Positions 17,479 to 25,550 of a DNA stretch of 36,473 nt are shown here, in pieces. Source of the stretch: Candidatus Acidiferrales bacterium (lineage in GTDB: Bacteria; Acidobacteriota; Terriglobia; Acidiferrales; UBA7541); assembly GCA_030037525.1 (NCBI GenBank), contig JASHRC010000274.1:1-36473 (forward strand). The letters run 5' to 3'. The position numbers and the translations under genes are program-made. The notes below the pieces were generated by a model, which worked only from the letters and a program-made list of their open reading frames with translations, did not search any database and was not told where the DNA came from. Every line of letters starts with the position of its first letter. Position 1 is the first letter of the stretch.

Positions 17479-18387
17479 ATGCCAACTGCCATCACCAGGA
17501 TTCTACTGGTCGAGGACAACCCCGGAGATGCTCGGCTCGTAAAAGAAGCGCTATCGGAAATCGCAAATCTGCGGTTTGAACTCGCCCACTGCGAGAGGCT
17601 GTCGAAAGCGGTAGAGATATGCTCAACCGCCGCCCCTGATGCGATTTTGTTGGACCTCGGCTTGCCTGATTCTCAAGGGCTGGACACCGTGCGCCGTATG
17701 CATAGCGCAGCCCCTGGAACGCCTATCGCCGTGTTGACGGTGAGAAACGAAGAAGAGTTGGCGATCCAATCCCTGCACGCGGGCGCACAAGATTATCTGC
17801 CAAAGACTCAAATTAGCGGGCCCTTAATTTGGCGTGCCATCCGCTACGCCATGGAACGCCAGCGGATACAACTGGAACTCCTCAACCTGTCGCTCATCGA
17901 TGAGTTAACTGGGCTTAATAACCGGAGAGGGTTTCTTGCCCTGGGGGAACATTATGTGAAGCTGGCGAACCGTTCGGGAACGCTGTTTATGGTTGCTTTT
18001 GTGGATGTGGACGACATGAAGAAAATTAACGACACCTTCGGCCACCAGGAAGGAAACCGCGCGATCGTCGATGCGGCGAACGTCCTGAAAGACTCGTGCC
18101 GTCGGTCTGACATCCTTGGTCGGATCGGAGGAGACGAATTCGCCATCCTGATTACGGATGCCGACACGACCTGCGGGAACGTAGTACTCAATCGCATCAA
18201 GCAGAAGCTGGATTCTCGTAACGCCTCTCTCGGCTGCCACTACCCGCTGTCTCTCAGTGTAGGACTGGTAGCCGCAAATGTGACTCAATACGCCGACCTT
18301 GGGCGGCTTCTCGATGAGGCGGACGCAGCCATGTATGTTGAAAAACAGAGGAAGAGGGCCGCGCCAGCCTTGAGCGTAACGGACTGA
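17479..18387 (+). CDS. response regulator with a GGDEF diguanylate cyclase domain
   Basis: A 302-residue protein with an N-terminal receiver at ~5-120 (E12/D13, phosphoacceptor D59 in 'AILLDLGLPDSQGLDTV', lysine in 'DYLPKTQIS') and a C-terminal GGDEF domain at ~135-300. The signature is intact ('GRIGGDEFAILI', GGDEF at 217-221), with the substrate-binding 'FVDVDDMKKINDTFGHQEGN' upstream. It is therefore predicted to make c-di-GMP when phosphorylated. No RxxD inhibitory motif is visible five residues before GGDEF. A GGAGGAA ribosome site lies inside the end of the preceding gene. It completes a kinase/receiver/cyclase operon; the PilZ protein at 5668 is a possible reader of the same messenger elsewhere in the window. 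Confidence 0.94.
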   Translation: MPTAITRILLVEDNPGDARLVKEALSEIANLRFELAHCERLSKAVEICSTAAPDAILLDLGLPDSQGLDTVRRMHSAAPGTPIAVLTVRNEEELAIQSLHAGAQDYLPKTQISGPLIWRAIRYAMERQRIQLELLNLSLIDELTGLNNRRGFLALGEHYVKLANRSGTLFMVAFVDVDDMKKINDTFGHQEGNRAIVDAANVLKDSCRRSDILGRIGGDEFAILITDADTTCGNVVLNRIKQKLDSRNASLGCHYPLSLSVGLVAANVTQYADLGRLLDEADAAMYVEKQRKRAAPALSVTD

Positions 18388-18554
18388 GCGTGCCCAAAGC
18401 TTGTCGGAATTCCCGCCCGTGGCCCTGTGGTTTCCGAACGGGGCAAATTGCGCGCACACACACCGGCCCACCCAAGACAGTTTGTTTCCCGAATGCCGGA
18501 AAACCCAGATTTCGAACTCGAGACATCAACGACTTACAGGCCACCCGGTAAGAG

Positions 18555-18750
18555 GGAATTCCTCAGCTGCGGCACCTGCCGGGCAAGCTGCTGATCGTGC
18601 GGGACCAGCTGGCCGCCCACCGCAGCCGTGCCGTGTGGAAGTTTGTGCGGCAGCAGGGCGGGCGGGCGTCTCTGGCCCGGCCTCGCAACCCAAAATAAAC
18701 CGAACCCTCAGAGCACCGCCGAAGTAGACTGAAGGGCACCAAGCAAGGCA
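18555..18750 (+). mobile_element. IS630-type DDE transposase remnant
   Basis: Frame reading from about 18567 gives 'LRHLPGKLLIVRDQLAAHRS' followed by 'RAVWKFVRQQGGRASLARPR', then a stop (TAA) and, after frame loss, 'LKGTKQGK'. Intact IS630-family transposases have the block 'LPGKLLV.WD..PAHRS..V..FL' with the second catalytic Asp, followed by 'PELNP.EY.W..LK'. The Asp and the His-Arg-Ser are kept. The Pro-Glu-Leu-Asn-Pro region is scrambled and the rest of the gene is missing. No terminal inverted repeats were seen. It abuts the next gene, so the insertion may have affected that gene's promoter. The upstream part of the gap (18388-18554) holds nothing recognisable. Confidence 0.6.
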
Positions 18751-18764
18751 AAAGACCAAGAGCA

Positions 18765-19535
18765 ATGACGTCCTTACGGGCCGCAATACTGGTTGGATTC
18801 TTCATGGGGTTTTTATCGCCCGTTGTCGCGTCTGGTCAAACCAGCTTTGGCGGTACGTGGAAACTTGATGTGGGCACTCTCCCGTACCCCAAACGTCCGC
18901 TGGTTTGGTTGGTCCAGAATGGAATGTATGAATGTAGATCGTGTATGCCTCCGATTCGTGTAAACGCGGACGGTCACGACCAAAGGGTCTCTGGGCAATC
19001 CTACGACACGATCAGTATTGCGATTGTCGATGGTCGAACAATTCGGCTAATCCAGAAGAAGAAGAACGGTCAAATCGACAGCGATGAAAAATTCACAGTA
19101 TCAGCCGATGGCAGAACGGCCACAGACGAATTCGCGAATTGGAAAATCAGCATGCGCCGAATTGCGGACGCTCCGCCCGGATCGCATCTCATGTCCGGCA
19201 CTTGGCAGCCCTTCAAAATCGAAAGTTCATCGGATCGGGAGCTGTTGGTGACATTTGAACTGCGCGGCGATGTGTTCAGCATGAGCCGTCCAACTGGTCA
19301 GTCCTATCGAGCCGTGCTCAACGGACCGGACGCGCCCTACGTCGGCGAGCCTCGCTTCAACGGAGTTTCAGTAAAGCGCATCGATGCCAAGACCGTCGTG
19401 GAAGACGCCAAGTTTGACGGAAGAGTGCTTAGCCGATCCCGAATGAGCATCAGTGCCGACGGAAGATCGATGAATATTCGTGTGCACGACCTAGAAGCCG
19501 GCACCACGGGGCAATTCACCGCGACAAAGCAGTAG
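18765..19535 (+). CDS. exported protein of the 'F.GTWKL' type, two similar halves
   Basis: A 256-residue protein with a clear signal peptide ('MTSLRAAILVGFFMGF...PVVASGQ'). The mature part begins 'TSFGGTWKLDVG', then 'IRLIQKKKNGQIDSDEKFTV' and 'SADGRTATDEFANWKISM'. A second half has 'LMSGTWQPFKIE', 'DAKFDGRVLSRSRMSISADG' and 'GTTGQFTAT'. The 'F.GTWKL' opening and the 'SADG....V' strand are shared with the smaller protein at 24793, and both suggest a lipocalin-like small beta barrel repeated twice here. Four cysteines are absent except the local 'CRSC' at residues ~55-58. Function is unknown. The ATG at 18765 follows a weak AAGAGC. An IS630 remnant ends immediately upstream. Confidence 0.78.
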   Translation: MTSLRAAILVGFFMGFLSPVVASGQTSFGGTWKLDVGTLPYPKRPLVWLVQNGMYECRSCMPPIRVNADGHDQRVSGQSYDTISIAIVDGRTIRLIQKKKNGQIDSDEKFTVSADGRTATDEFANWKISMRRIADAPPGSHLMSGTWQPFKIESSSDRELLVTFELRGDVFSMSRPTGQSYRAVLNGPDAPYVGEPRFNGVSVKRIDAKTVVEDAKFDGRVLSRSRMSISADGRSMNIRVHDLEAGTTGQFTATKQ

Positions 19536-19751
19536 AGCCTCTGCGGTCCTCACTGCGCGGCAGAGCCTTCTGGCACGCAAGACAGACGAGATCGCTTGGG
19601 GAACCGACGAGGCCGCTGCGGCGTACCAAACTACCAAAAGTCCCGACTAACGCAGCCCCTGACCGTCCAAGTGGGCACTATTGTTAGTAGGGACCCTTTC
19701 CGATTTGAAGACGGATCGGGCGGGGACCTGCTGCTCGACGATTCCGGCCTC

Positions 19752-20153
19752 TTAGGGCTTCTGGCGGCGGCTCCCTGACCGGGCCTTCCTCTTCTTCTCC
19801 TTCTTCGGATGAGGATGAATCCCGAATCTCCGGTCATCCCGCTTGATGGCTTCCGCCACTTGTTCCATCGTCGGTTCGAAGTCTTCATGCCGCGAGTCGA
19901 TGTAGAGCCATTTCTTGAGGATGTCATGAGGTGCCAGTTGCGGGAACTCTTCGATGATCGCGGGTTGATGCGCATGTTCCGTGCAGATCAGGACGCCATG
20001 CCACTTCCATCGGCCAGTTCTGGTTGGTTCTACAAGGACCATCATCTGGCGGCCGAACAGGTAGACGGCCAGTCCACCGAACATCCTCTTGGTCAGGAAG
20101 CTGGGATGGTCCTCGAATGCCTGACAGATCCATTCATTGTCGAACGTTTTCAT
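19752..20153 (-). CDS. TfoX N-terminal-domain-like protein
   Basis: A 133-residue protein from the ATG at 20153 ('MKTFDNEWICQAF'). An earlier in-frame start at 20225 would add a segment without family features. The core 'TKRMFGGLAVYLFGRQMMVL' matches the 'MFGG..vyl.gkmm' signature of TfoX N-terminal domains. The middle 'WHGVLICTEHAHQPAIIEEF' and 'LKKWLYIDSRHEDFEPTMEQ' region extends beyond a typical TfoX-N. The C-terminus is a Lys/Arg-rich tail (KKEKKRKARSGSRRQKP) that may contact nucleic acid or be disordered. TfoX proteins are competence regulators in gammaproteobacteria, but isolated N-domains elsewhere have unknown roles. The gene is divergent from the VOC gene at 20333, with 179 bases between them. 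Confidence 0.68.
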   Translation of the reverse strand: MKTFDNEWICQAFEDHPSFLTKRMFGGLAVYLFGRQMMVLVEPTRTGRWKWHGVLICTEHAHQPAIIEEFPQLAPHDILKKWLYIDSRHEDFEPTMEQVAEAIKRDDRRFGIHPHPKKEKKRKARSGSRRQKP

Positions 20154-20332
20154 CCAAGAGTTCCGCCAGCTCCTCCATAAGATAAACCAACCTGTGCTAG
20201 GGTCCACACACACCGATAGCGGCATCCGATCCGTCAGTGCCCGATTAAAGCAGCCGTTATCGGTAAGCGGGAACGGACTTGGAATTTTCCATTCGCAAAG
20301 CTATCCTCTCGAACCGCTGGAGGGCAGTAACA

Positions 20333-20692
20333 ATGAAACTCAACTACGTAATCGAATTTGTGGCCGATATGGATCGCGCCGTGAAGTTCTATCGGGATGT
20401 GGCTGGTTTGCAGTTAAAGTTCCAGTCGCCAGGCTGGAGCGAATTCTCGACTGGTGAAACGTCTTTGGGACTCCATCCAGCGTCAGAAAACAACCCCGCA
20501 GGACGCATCGAGCTCGGCTTTAGCGTCGCCAACCTCGAAAGGTTCTATCGCGAATTGAGTGCCAAAGGTGTTCAGTTCACCATGCCTCCGACAAAACAGG
20601 ATTTCGGAGGAGCCCTTGCGCAGTTCGTGGACTCGGAAGGTGGGCTTTGCAGCGTCGCCGAGCAAACGTCAAACGCTGCCAACCATCACTAG
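20333..20692 (+). CDS. VOC-family (glyoxalase/bleomycin-resistance-like) protein
   Basis: A 119-residue single VOC module, with the start set at the ATG at 20333 because a GGAGGG ribosome site precedes it; the frame is open upstream to 20279. The beta-alpha-beta pattern is clear: 'VIEFVADMDRAVKFYRDVAG', 'STGETSLGLHPASENN', 'RFYRELSAKGVQFTMPP' and 'GGALAQFVDSEGGLCSVAE'. The first metal position, usually His at the start of the first strand, is not His here (N-Y-V). The His in 'LGLHP' and the Glu in 'DSEGG' remain. Metal binding is therefore uncertain, and a binding or resistance role is as likely as an isomerase/dioxygenase one. No partner gene is indicated. Confidence 0.85.
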   Translation: MKLNYVIEFVADMDRAVKFYRDVAGLQLKFQSPGWSEFSTGETSLGLHPASENNPAGRIELGFSVANLERFYRELSAKGVQFTMPPTKQDFGGALAQFVDSEGGLCSVAEQTSNAANHH

Positions 20693-20793
20693 CGGGAACT
20701 TTTCCGATTTGCCGACAACCCAGAGGCTCCTTTCGACACCGTTGAATTTAGATTTCAGGAACGCGCGCTGGAGTGGATGTATATTCCGGTAGA

Positions 20794-21777
20794 ATGGCGC
20801 TTCACTCCATCCAGCCGACTGATCCCCGAACATGGCCGTGGATCCTTTACGTCTGGCTTGCATTCGCACTGCTCGGATTCGCAAAACCCGTCTGGCGTTG
20901 GTTCCAGCGCAAACGCGCGGAAACTTGGCCCGCGACGCAGGGCCGTGTTGAGGCCACCGAGATAAACCAGAGCAAACGATTTCCGACAAGCACTTCCTTA
21001 TCCATCGCATCTTTCAGGTATGTCTATGAAGTTGGCGGAACAAAATATATCGGGATCCATAAGAAGCAATTCGGCACAGACGAAGAGTCTGACAATTTTC
21101 TACGGGACCTTACAGGTAAGGAGGTCATGGTTCAATACGATCCAGAACAGCCGTCTCATTCCTTTGTACTGGACAGCTCGATCAACTCTCTCTTATCGAG
21201 TCGCCCGCCCTTAGCACCGTCACCCTTGGAGCTTCATCGCTACTGGAATCCTCTCCCGATGTGGCTCACTCGAGTTCTGCCTCTGGTTGAAGCTCTTGCG
21301 ATCATCGGGTTCGCATTGAGTGTCTGGGTCAACGTGGGGGCCTTAACTTCCCGATGGACTCCACCAAGTTACTTCTGGGCGCTTCACGTCGGTATTTTCC
21401 TGGTCTTCTTTCCGGCCCTGCTCGTGGCCCAAAAACGAGCAGGCAGCACCAATCGAAAGGATTTTTGGAAGGTCGTGCTCAAGGGCGCGCCCGAGTGGAT
21501 GAAGTATTTGCTTTATGCCCTATTTGCTTATGGCGCCGCGATTGGTATCCCATCCTGGATTCGGGCAACGCAACAACCTTCTGCTTCGCCGCAGTCTTCC
21601 GGTTTCGGCGACTGGACAGCATTCTCCGCGGCTTGGATCGTGTTTTACTGGTCGTCGTTCGCCATTCTCTATGCAGCAATGCAACAGGAGCGATTGAGCC
21701 CACGATGCGTCAACGGGCATCCTGCGCCTCCCGGCGCCAGCTTCTGCAGTCAGTGCGGCCAGCCGATTCGAACCTGA
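20794..21777 (+). CDS. DUF3592-like membrane protein with a C-terminal zinc ribbon
   Basis: About 327 residues from the ATG at 20794 (a GTG at 20773 would add seven). An N-terminal membrane segment (~15-33) is followed by a soluble domain with 'WPATQGRVEATEINQSK', 'FRYVYEVGGTKYIG' and 'GKEVMVQYDPEQPSHSFV', the pattern of DUF3592. Four further hydrophobic segments come at about 155-177, 185-205, 235-253 and 275-297. The C-terminus is a short zinc ribbon: 'CVNGHPAPPGASFCSQCGQP'. Combining a DUF3592 domain, a multi-spanning region and a zinc ribbon is unusual. No enzymatic function is suggested. The downstream kinase at 21943 is convergent, with 165 bases between. Confidence 0.78.
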   Translation: MALHSIQPTDPRTWPWILYVWLAFALLGFAKPVWRWFQRKRAETWPATQGRVEATEINQSKRFPTSTSLSIASFRYVYEVGGTKYIGIHKKQFGTDEESDNFLRDLTGKEVMVQYDPEQPSHSFVLDSSINSLLSSRPPLAPSPLELHRYWNPLPMWLTRVLPLVEALAIIGFALSVWVNVGALTSRWTPPSYFWALHVGIFLVFFPALLVAQKRAGSTNRKDFWKVVLKGAPEWMKYLLYALFAYGAAIGIPSWIRATQQPSASPQSSGFGDWTAFSAAWIVFYWSSFAILYAAMQQERLSPRCVNGHPAPPGASFCSQCGQPIRT

Positions 21778-21942
21778 GCGGTGACGGGCAAGCGCATTTT
21801 TCGCGCAGGATCGTCTCCACTCGGAAGTTCTCCCGTTGGAAGCCACGACCCAATTCCAGAACATCCTCCGCTCTCCCGAATATTGTGGAGCTAGGCCGAC
21901 CAGGACGTTCCCATCCACCTCTCGACCAGCCCGACGGTTTCG

Positions 21943-24579
21943 TCAGCGCCGAGTCCGTTTTGTCGCAAGATCGATAAGCACGATGCCCGAGTTTTCCCGC
22001 AGTCGGTCGAAAACAATTCGGCTGCCGTCGGGAGTGATATCAAAGCTTCGCATTGCAGCCGGATTGTTCAGCCGAGTTAAGCGCCGCGATTGCATCCTGC
22101 GAACATCGAGCAGCCAGAAATCCTGCTCGGACAACGTATCCCCGAGCATGTAAACCAGTCCGGTGCCATCCGGGAGGAACCGCACACGTTCTCCGTCTCG
22201 CTGCACTCTGATGTCGGGCAACTTCACGGGCGCGCCATCGGGATGCACGGCGAGCAGTGGTGTCAGCGTGAACACCTGCGTGCCGCAATACACGATCAGA
22301 TCGCCCTTCGGAGACCACACGGGGTCCAGAAACGGTCCCGTTGCGATCCGAACCGGTAATCCTCCGTCAACCGGCAGTTTGAACAAGCCCAGCCCACTGG
22401 GGTCGCCGCCCGCCACGACAATCCATTTCCCGTCGGGAGACCAGGAAGCTGTACCGCGCACATCGACATCGCTCGAAAGAGGCCGTAATCCTGTTCCATC
22501 GGCGGACATGATGTGCATCTGCTGCTTTCCACCCCGCCTCAGCGCGAATGCGACGCTCGCTCCGTTGGCCGAGATGGCCGGGGGTATTCTCAGCGGGTGA
22601 TTCGAGCCCGCCCACACCTCCAGGGTTTGTCCGTCGCGATAGCTCCAAAGCCCGTCAGCCCCGTCCCGCGAACTCAAGTAGAAGAGCGACCCGCCGCCAA
22701 AGCGCGGCGCCCAGGCCCGCGAGGTAGGCAAGGTGAACGATTGGACGTCCTTCTCCTCGACAACGCGAGTCGTAATCGGAACGCTCCACAAACTGACTTG
22801 AGGGTTCACGATGCTCGCGGCCAGGCGGCGGCCATCCGTGGTGGACACAACGGCCGTGTATTGTTCCAGCCCGGAACTTACGCGGCGCGCAGTCCGAGTC
22901 TCCAAATCAAATGCCCACAACCACGGACCGATCCCGTCTTCATTGGGGGCGACGAACAGGACCGTCTGCTCATCAATCGGAGTCGGGTACGCGATATCGG
23001 TGTTGAGATGTGACAGTTTTTCTTCCTTTCCACCCTCTGGAGAAATCCGCCACAAGTCCATCTCGCGCGTGGCAGGCCGGCCCCGCACGAAATAGATCCA
23101 GCGCCCGTCGTTCGACCACACCGGGTAATGGTTGTGCAATCCGGGCTCGCTTCGCATGATCTGGCGTGGATCGGCGCCGTCGTGATCGGCCACAAACATT
23201 GGGTCGCCCGGGTCCCAAGTGTGATAAACCAGCCGCGAGCCGTCAGGGGACCAGGCAACTTCAGCGGCGTGTTCATCCATGAAATTGTGCGGCGCTCCGC
23301 CTATCAGGGGCCACAGCATGAGCCTTCTGGTCTCTGTTCCGCCGCTCCACACCTCCGATCCATCGCCTGAAAATCCGATGGCGCGAAGGGGTGCACGCGC
23401 GTCTCCGATCCGCCCGCGCGTTAGGTTGGCGAGGCTGCTACCGTTGGCTTGAACCACCCAGATGTCAAACATTCCGCCCCGGTCCGAGACGACGGCGACG
23501 AATTTCCCGTCCGGAGAAATCGCTGGATTCGTTTCGGCTCCGGTGAAGTCGGTAAGTCGCGTGAACTGCGCATCGGTAAGGGGATTTTCTGCTGCGGGCC
23601 TGGCGCGATTCGCGACAATCCACACAACGAATCCGGCCACCAGCAGCCCGAGGCCGAGGGCCGCAAGTGCCAGCCATTTCCGTTGCTGCTTTCGAGACGG
23701 TGCTGGCGGTGCCGTTGCGGAAATGCCGGAATCCGACAACGCCTCCAGCGCAAAAGCCAGGTCCGAAGCCGACTGGAAGCGCTGCTCCGGCTTTTTCTCC
23801 AGGCAGCGCTGGACGATTCTGTCCAGCGCGGGAGGGACCTTCGGCACGAACTGAGAAATGCCGGGAGGATCTTCGTGGAGGATGGCGTTCATCGTCTCCG
23901 CGGAGGTCGGCCTTTGGAATGCGCGCTTTCCCGCCACCATCTCGTACAATATCGCGCCGAACGCGAAGATGTCGGCGCGATGGTCGGCCGCTTTGCCGCT
24001 CACCTGTTCTGGCGACATGTAGCCGACGGTGCCCATCAGTGCGCCCGGCTCGGTCAGCTCGCTTATCGTGGGTGCGTTGCTATCGGCAACCCAAGCGCGT
24101 TGCGTGAGCTTGGCCAGGCCAAAATCGAGAATTTTCACTCTCCCATCACTGGTTACGAACAGGTTCTCGGGCTTCAAATCGCGGTGCACGATCCCTTTTT
24201 CGTGCGCCGCAGCCAAGCCCCGCGCGACTTGCACGCCATAATCAATCGCTTTCCGAAGCCTCACTGAGCTGCGCTTTAGCTGATCCCGCAGCGTAGCGCC
24301 TTCCAACAACTCCGAGACCAGGTAGGGCGCGCCTTCATACGTGCCCATCTGAAAGACGGCGAGGATGTTGGGATGATTCAGCGCTGCGGCAGCCCGCGCT
24401 TCCTGCTCGAAGCGCCGGAGCCGATCGGGATCGCTGGAGAATGCCAGGGGCAGAACCTTGATGGCTACATCGCGTCCGAGCTTTGTATCCCGTGCTCGGT
24501 ACACTTCACCCATCCCGCCCGCACCAATAGCTGACAGGATTTCGTAGGGGCCCAGCCGCGAACCTATTGACAGGGCCAT
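21943..24579 (-). CDS. membrane serine/threonine protein kinase with a TolB-like propeller
   Basis: An 878-residue Hanks-type kinase. N-lobe: glycine loop '[14 protein letters not shown]' (19-31) and ATP lysine K41 ('DVAIKVLP'). C-lobe: 'HRDLKPENL' with catalytic D134, 'DFG' D152 and 'YMSPEQVSG'. One membrane helix lies at ~302-323 ('KWLALAALGLGLLVAGFVVW'), so the kinase is cytoplasmic. The ~550-residue C-terminal part, with repeated 'SPDG.......D' blades ('NPAISPDGKFVAVVSDRGGM', 'WSPDGSRLVYHTW', 'WSPDGKWIVVAGGDPSG'), is a periplasmic TolB/WD40-like propeller. This architecture is typical of Acidobacteria. It is a more distant relative of the array kinases at 30-36 kb: its C-terminus lacks their 'LNW..LKK' ending. 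Ligand and substrates are unknown. Confidence 0.95.
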   Translation of the reverse strand: MALSIGSRLGPYEILSAIGAGGMGEVYRARDTKLGRDVAIKVLPLAFSSDPDRLRRFEQEARAAAALNHPNILAVFQMGTYEGAPYLVSELLEGATLRDQLKRSSVRLRKAIDYGVQVARGLAAAHEKGIVHRDLKPENLFVTSDGRVKILDFGLAKLTQRAWVADSNAPTISELTEPGALMGTVGYMSPEQVSGKAADHRADIFAFGAILYEMVAGKRAFQRPTSAETMNAILHEDPPGISQFVPKVPPALDRIVQRCLEKKPEQRFQSASDLAFALEALSDSGISATAPPAPSRKQQRKWLALAALGLGLLVAGFVVWIVANRARPAAENPLTDAQFTRLTDFTGAETNPAISPDGKFVAVVSDRGGMFDIWVVQANGSSLANLTRGRIGDARAPLRAIGFSGDGSEVWSGGTETRRLMLWPLIGGAPHNFMDEHAAEVAWSPDGSRLVYHTWDPGDPMFVADHDGADPRQIMRSEPGLHNHYPVWSNDGRWIYFVRGRPATREMDLWRISPEGGKEEKLSHLNTDIAYPTPIDEQTVLFVAPNEDGIGPWLWAFDLETRTARRVSSGLEQYTAVVSTTDGRRLAASIVNPQVSLWSVPITTRVVEEKDVQSFTLPTSRAWAPRFGGGSLFYLSSRDGADGLWSYRDGQTLEVWAGSNHPLRIPPAISANGASVAFALRRGGKQQMHIMSADGTGLRPLSSDVDVRGTASWSPDGKWIVVAGGDPSGLGLFKLPVDGGLPVRIATGPFLDPVWSPKGDLIVYCGTQVFTLTPLLAVHPDGAPVKLPDIRVQRDGERVRFLPDGTGLVYMLGDTLSEQDFWLLDVRRMQSRRLTRLNNPAAMRSFDITPDGSRIVFDRLRENSGIVLIDLATKRTRR

Positions 24580-24792
24580 TCGAGTGGCGGTGATTCTACA
24601 CCATAGGCGTTACCTATCCGTCAGGCTTGAGTACGGACCTCTTGAAGTGGCTCGAGGGCATTTTCCGACTACACGTCCAACCCCTAACACAAAGGTCCCG
24701 AAGGCTCGATACAACGAGGCCCCAGGCTGACGGCGAGTGGAGAGGATCAGGGCGCTTGGGAGATCGTCGAGCGTGGGAGAAGAAGGTCTTCG

Positions 24793-25260
24793 CTACTGTT
24801 TGTCGTAGACTCGCGTGGTGGTGACCTTGTTACCGTTTGCGTCGGTCCGAGTGACGACCACGGTGCGCGTCTTGCCATCGGCGGAGACGGAAATCGTGGC
24901 TGACACCACAACCTTACCGCCCTTCGTCTCGCTTATCCGGAGCCTGTGATCGTTGACTCGCGTGTAGGACCGCATATCGACGTCGCTATAGCCGGTCAAA
25001 GGATATTCCTTGCCGTTGAATTTGCCGGCCCATTCCCCATGCGTCGGCTGGCCGCTGGCGTCAACGCCATCGGTGGTCACCTTCACGCTGTCACCTGCGG
25101 CGACCCACACAGCCGTTACGATTTTGTCGCCCCCTACAGGTATCTTGGACTTGGCCTCATTCAGTTTCCAGGTACCCATGAACGCGTCGTCCGCCGCGAA
25201 GCACACAGAGCCGGCAACGAACAATGTCACCACAGCCAGCGCAATCCTTCTTGTTCTCAT
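24793..25260 (-). CDS. small exported lipocalin-like protein ('F.GTWKLN' type)
   Basis: A 155-residue protein with the start at the ATG at 25260, preceded by an AGGAG ribosome site. The frame is open to 25320 but those residues lie before the signal peptide. Signal peptide 'MRTRRIALAVVTLFVAGSV' ends near 'CFA-ADD'. The mature protein starts 'AFMGTWKLNEAKSKIPVGG' and has alternating strands ('DSVKVTTDGVDASGQPTHGE', 'NDHRLRISETKGGKVVVSA', 'SVSADGKTRTVVVTRTDANG'), typical of a small beta barrel. It shares the 'GTWKL' opening and the 'SADG' strand with the double-length protein at 18765, so the two are probably paralogues. Function unknown. The gap downstream to the kinase (24580-24792) and the gap upstream (25261-25550) show no gene. 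Confidence 0.8.
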   Translation of the reverse strand: MRTRRIALAVVTLFVAGSVCFAADDAFMGTWKLNEAKSKIPVGGDKIVTAVWVAAGDSVKVTTDGVDASGQPTHGEWAGKFNGKEYPLTGYSDVDMRSYTRVNDHRLRISETKGGKVVVSATISVSADGKTRTVVVTRTDANGNKVTTTRVYDKQ

Positions 25261-25550
25261 GGGGTCTCCTTTCGCGAATTGGCCTTCTGGCTTGGGGGAT
25301 GCTGGGCATGATACACCCAACTTGATTCGGGCAAGAGGAACGCGTCTGGGGATTTACCGGCATTTAACAGCTTCTCGCCGTCAGCAACTATGATTCTGTC
25401 GGTGCGACGGCGTGAGTCAAAAATCAGTAGTCCGCGGACCATGTTTTCTTCTTGTGAAAAATGGGCCGGCAAGAACTGACGCGCCGCCGTTCAGCGACTC
25501 TTCTTGACCACCACCGAGTTTCCCAACGTCACAGTTCCTCCGAGCCTGCT

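Noticed and set aside
18490-18545. tRNA-like pattern on the minus strand (CTGTAAG ... GAGTTCGAAATC)
   Set aside because: The putative T-loop lacks the conserved C after the loop, the T-stem and anticodon stem do not pair, and no acceptor stem can be formed.
23449-24267. 272-codon plus-strand frame opposite the kinase-propeller gene
   Set aside because: It lies antisense to conserved kinase motifs, and its translation is Arg/His-rich with no domain.
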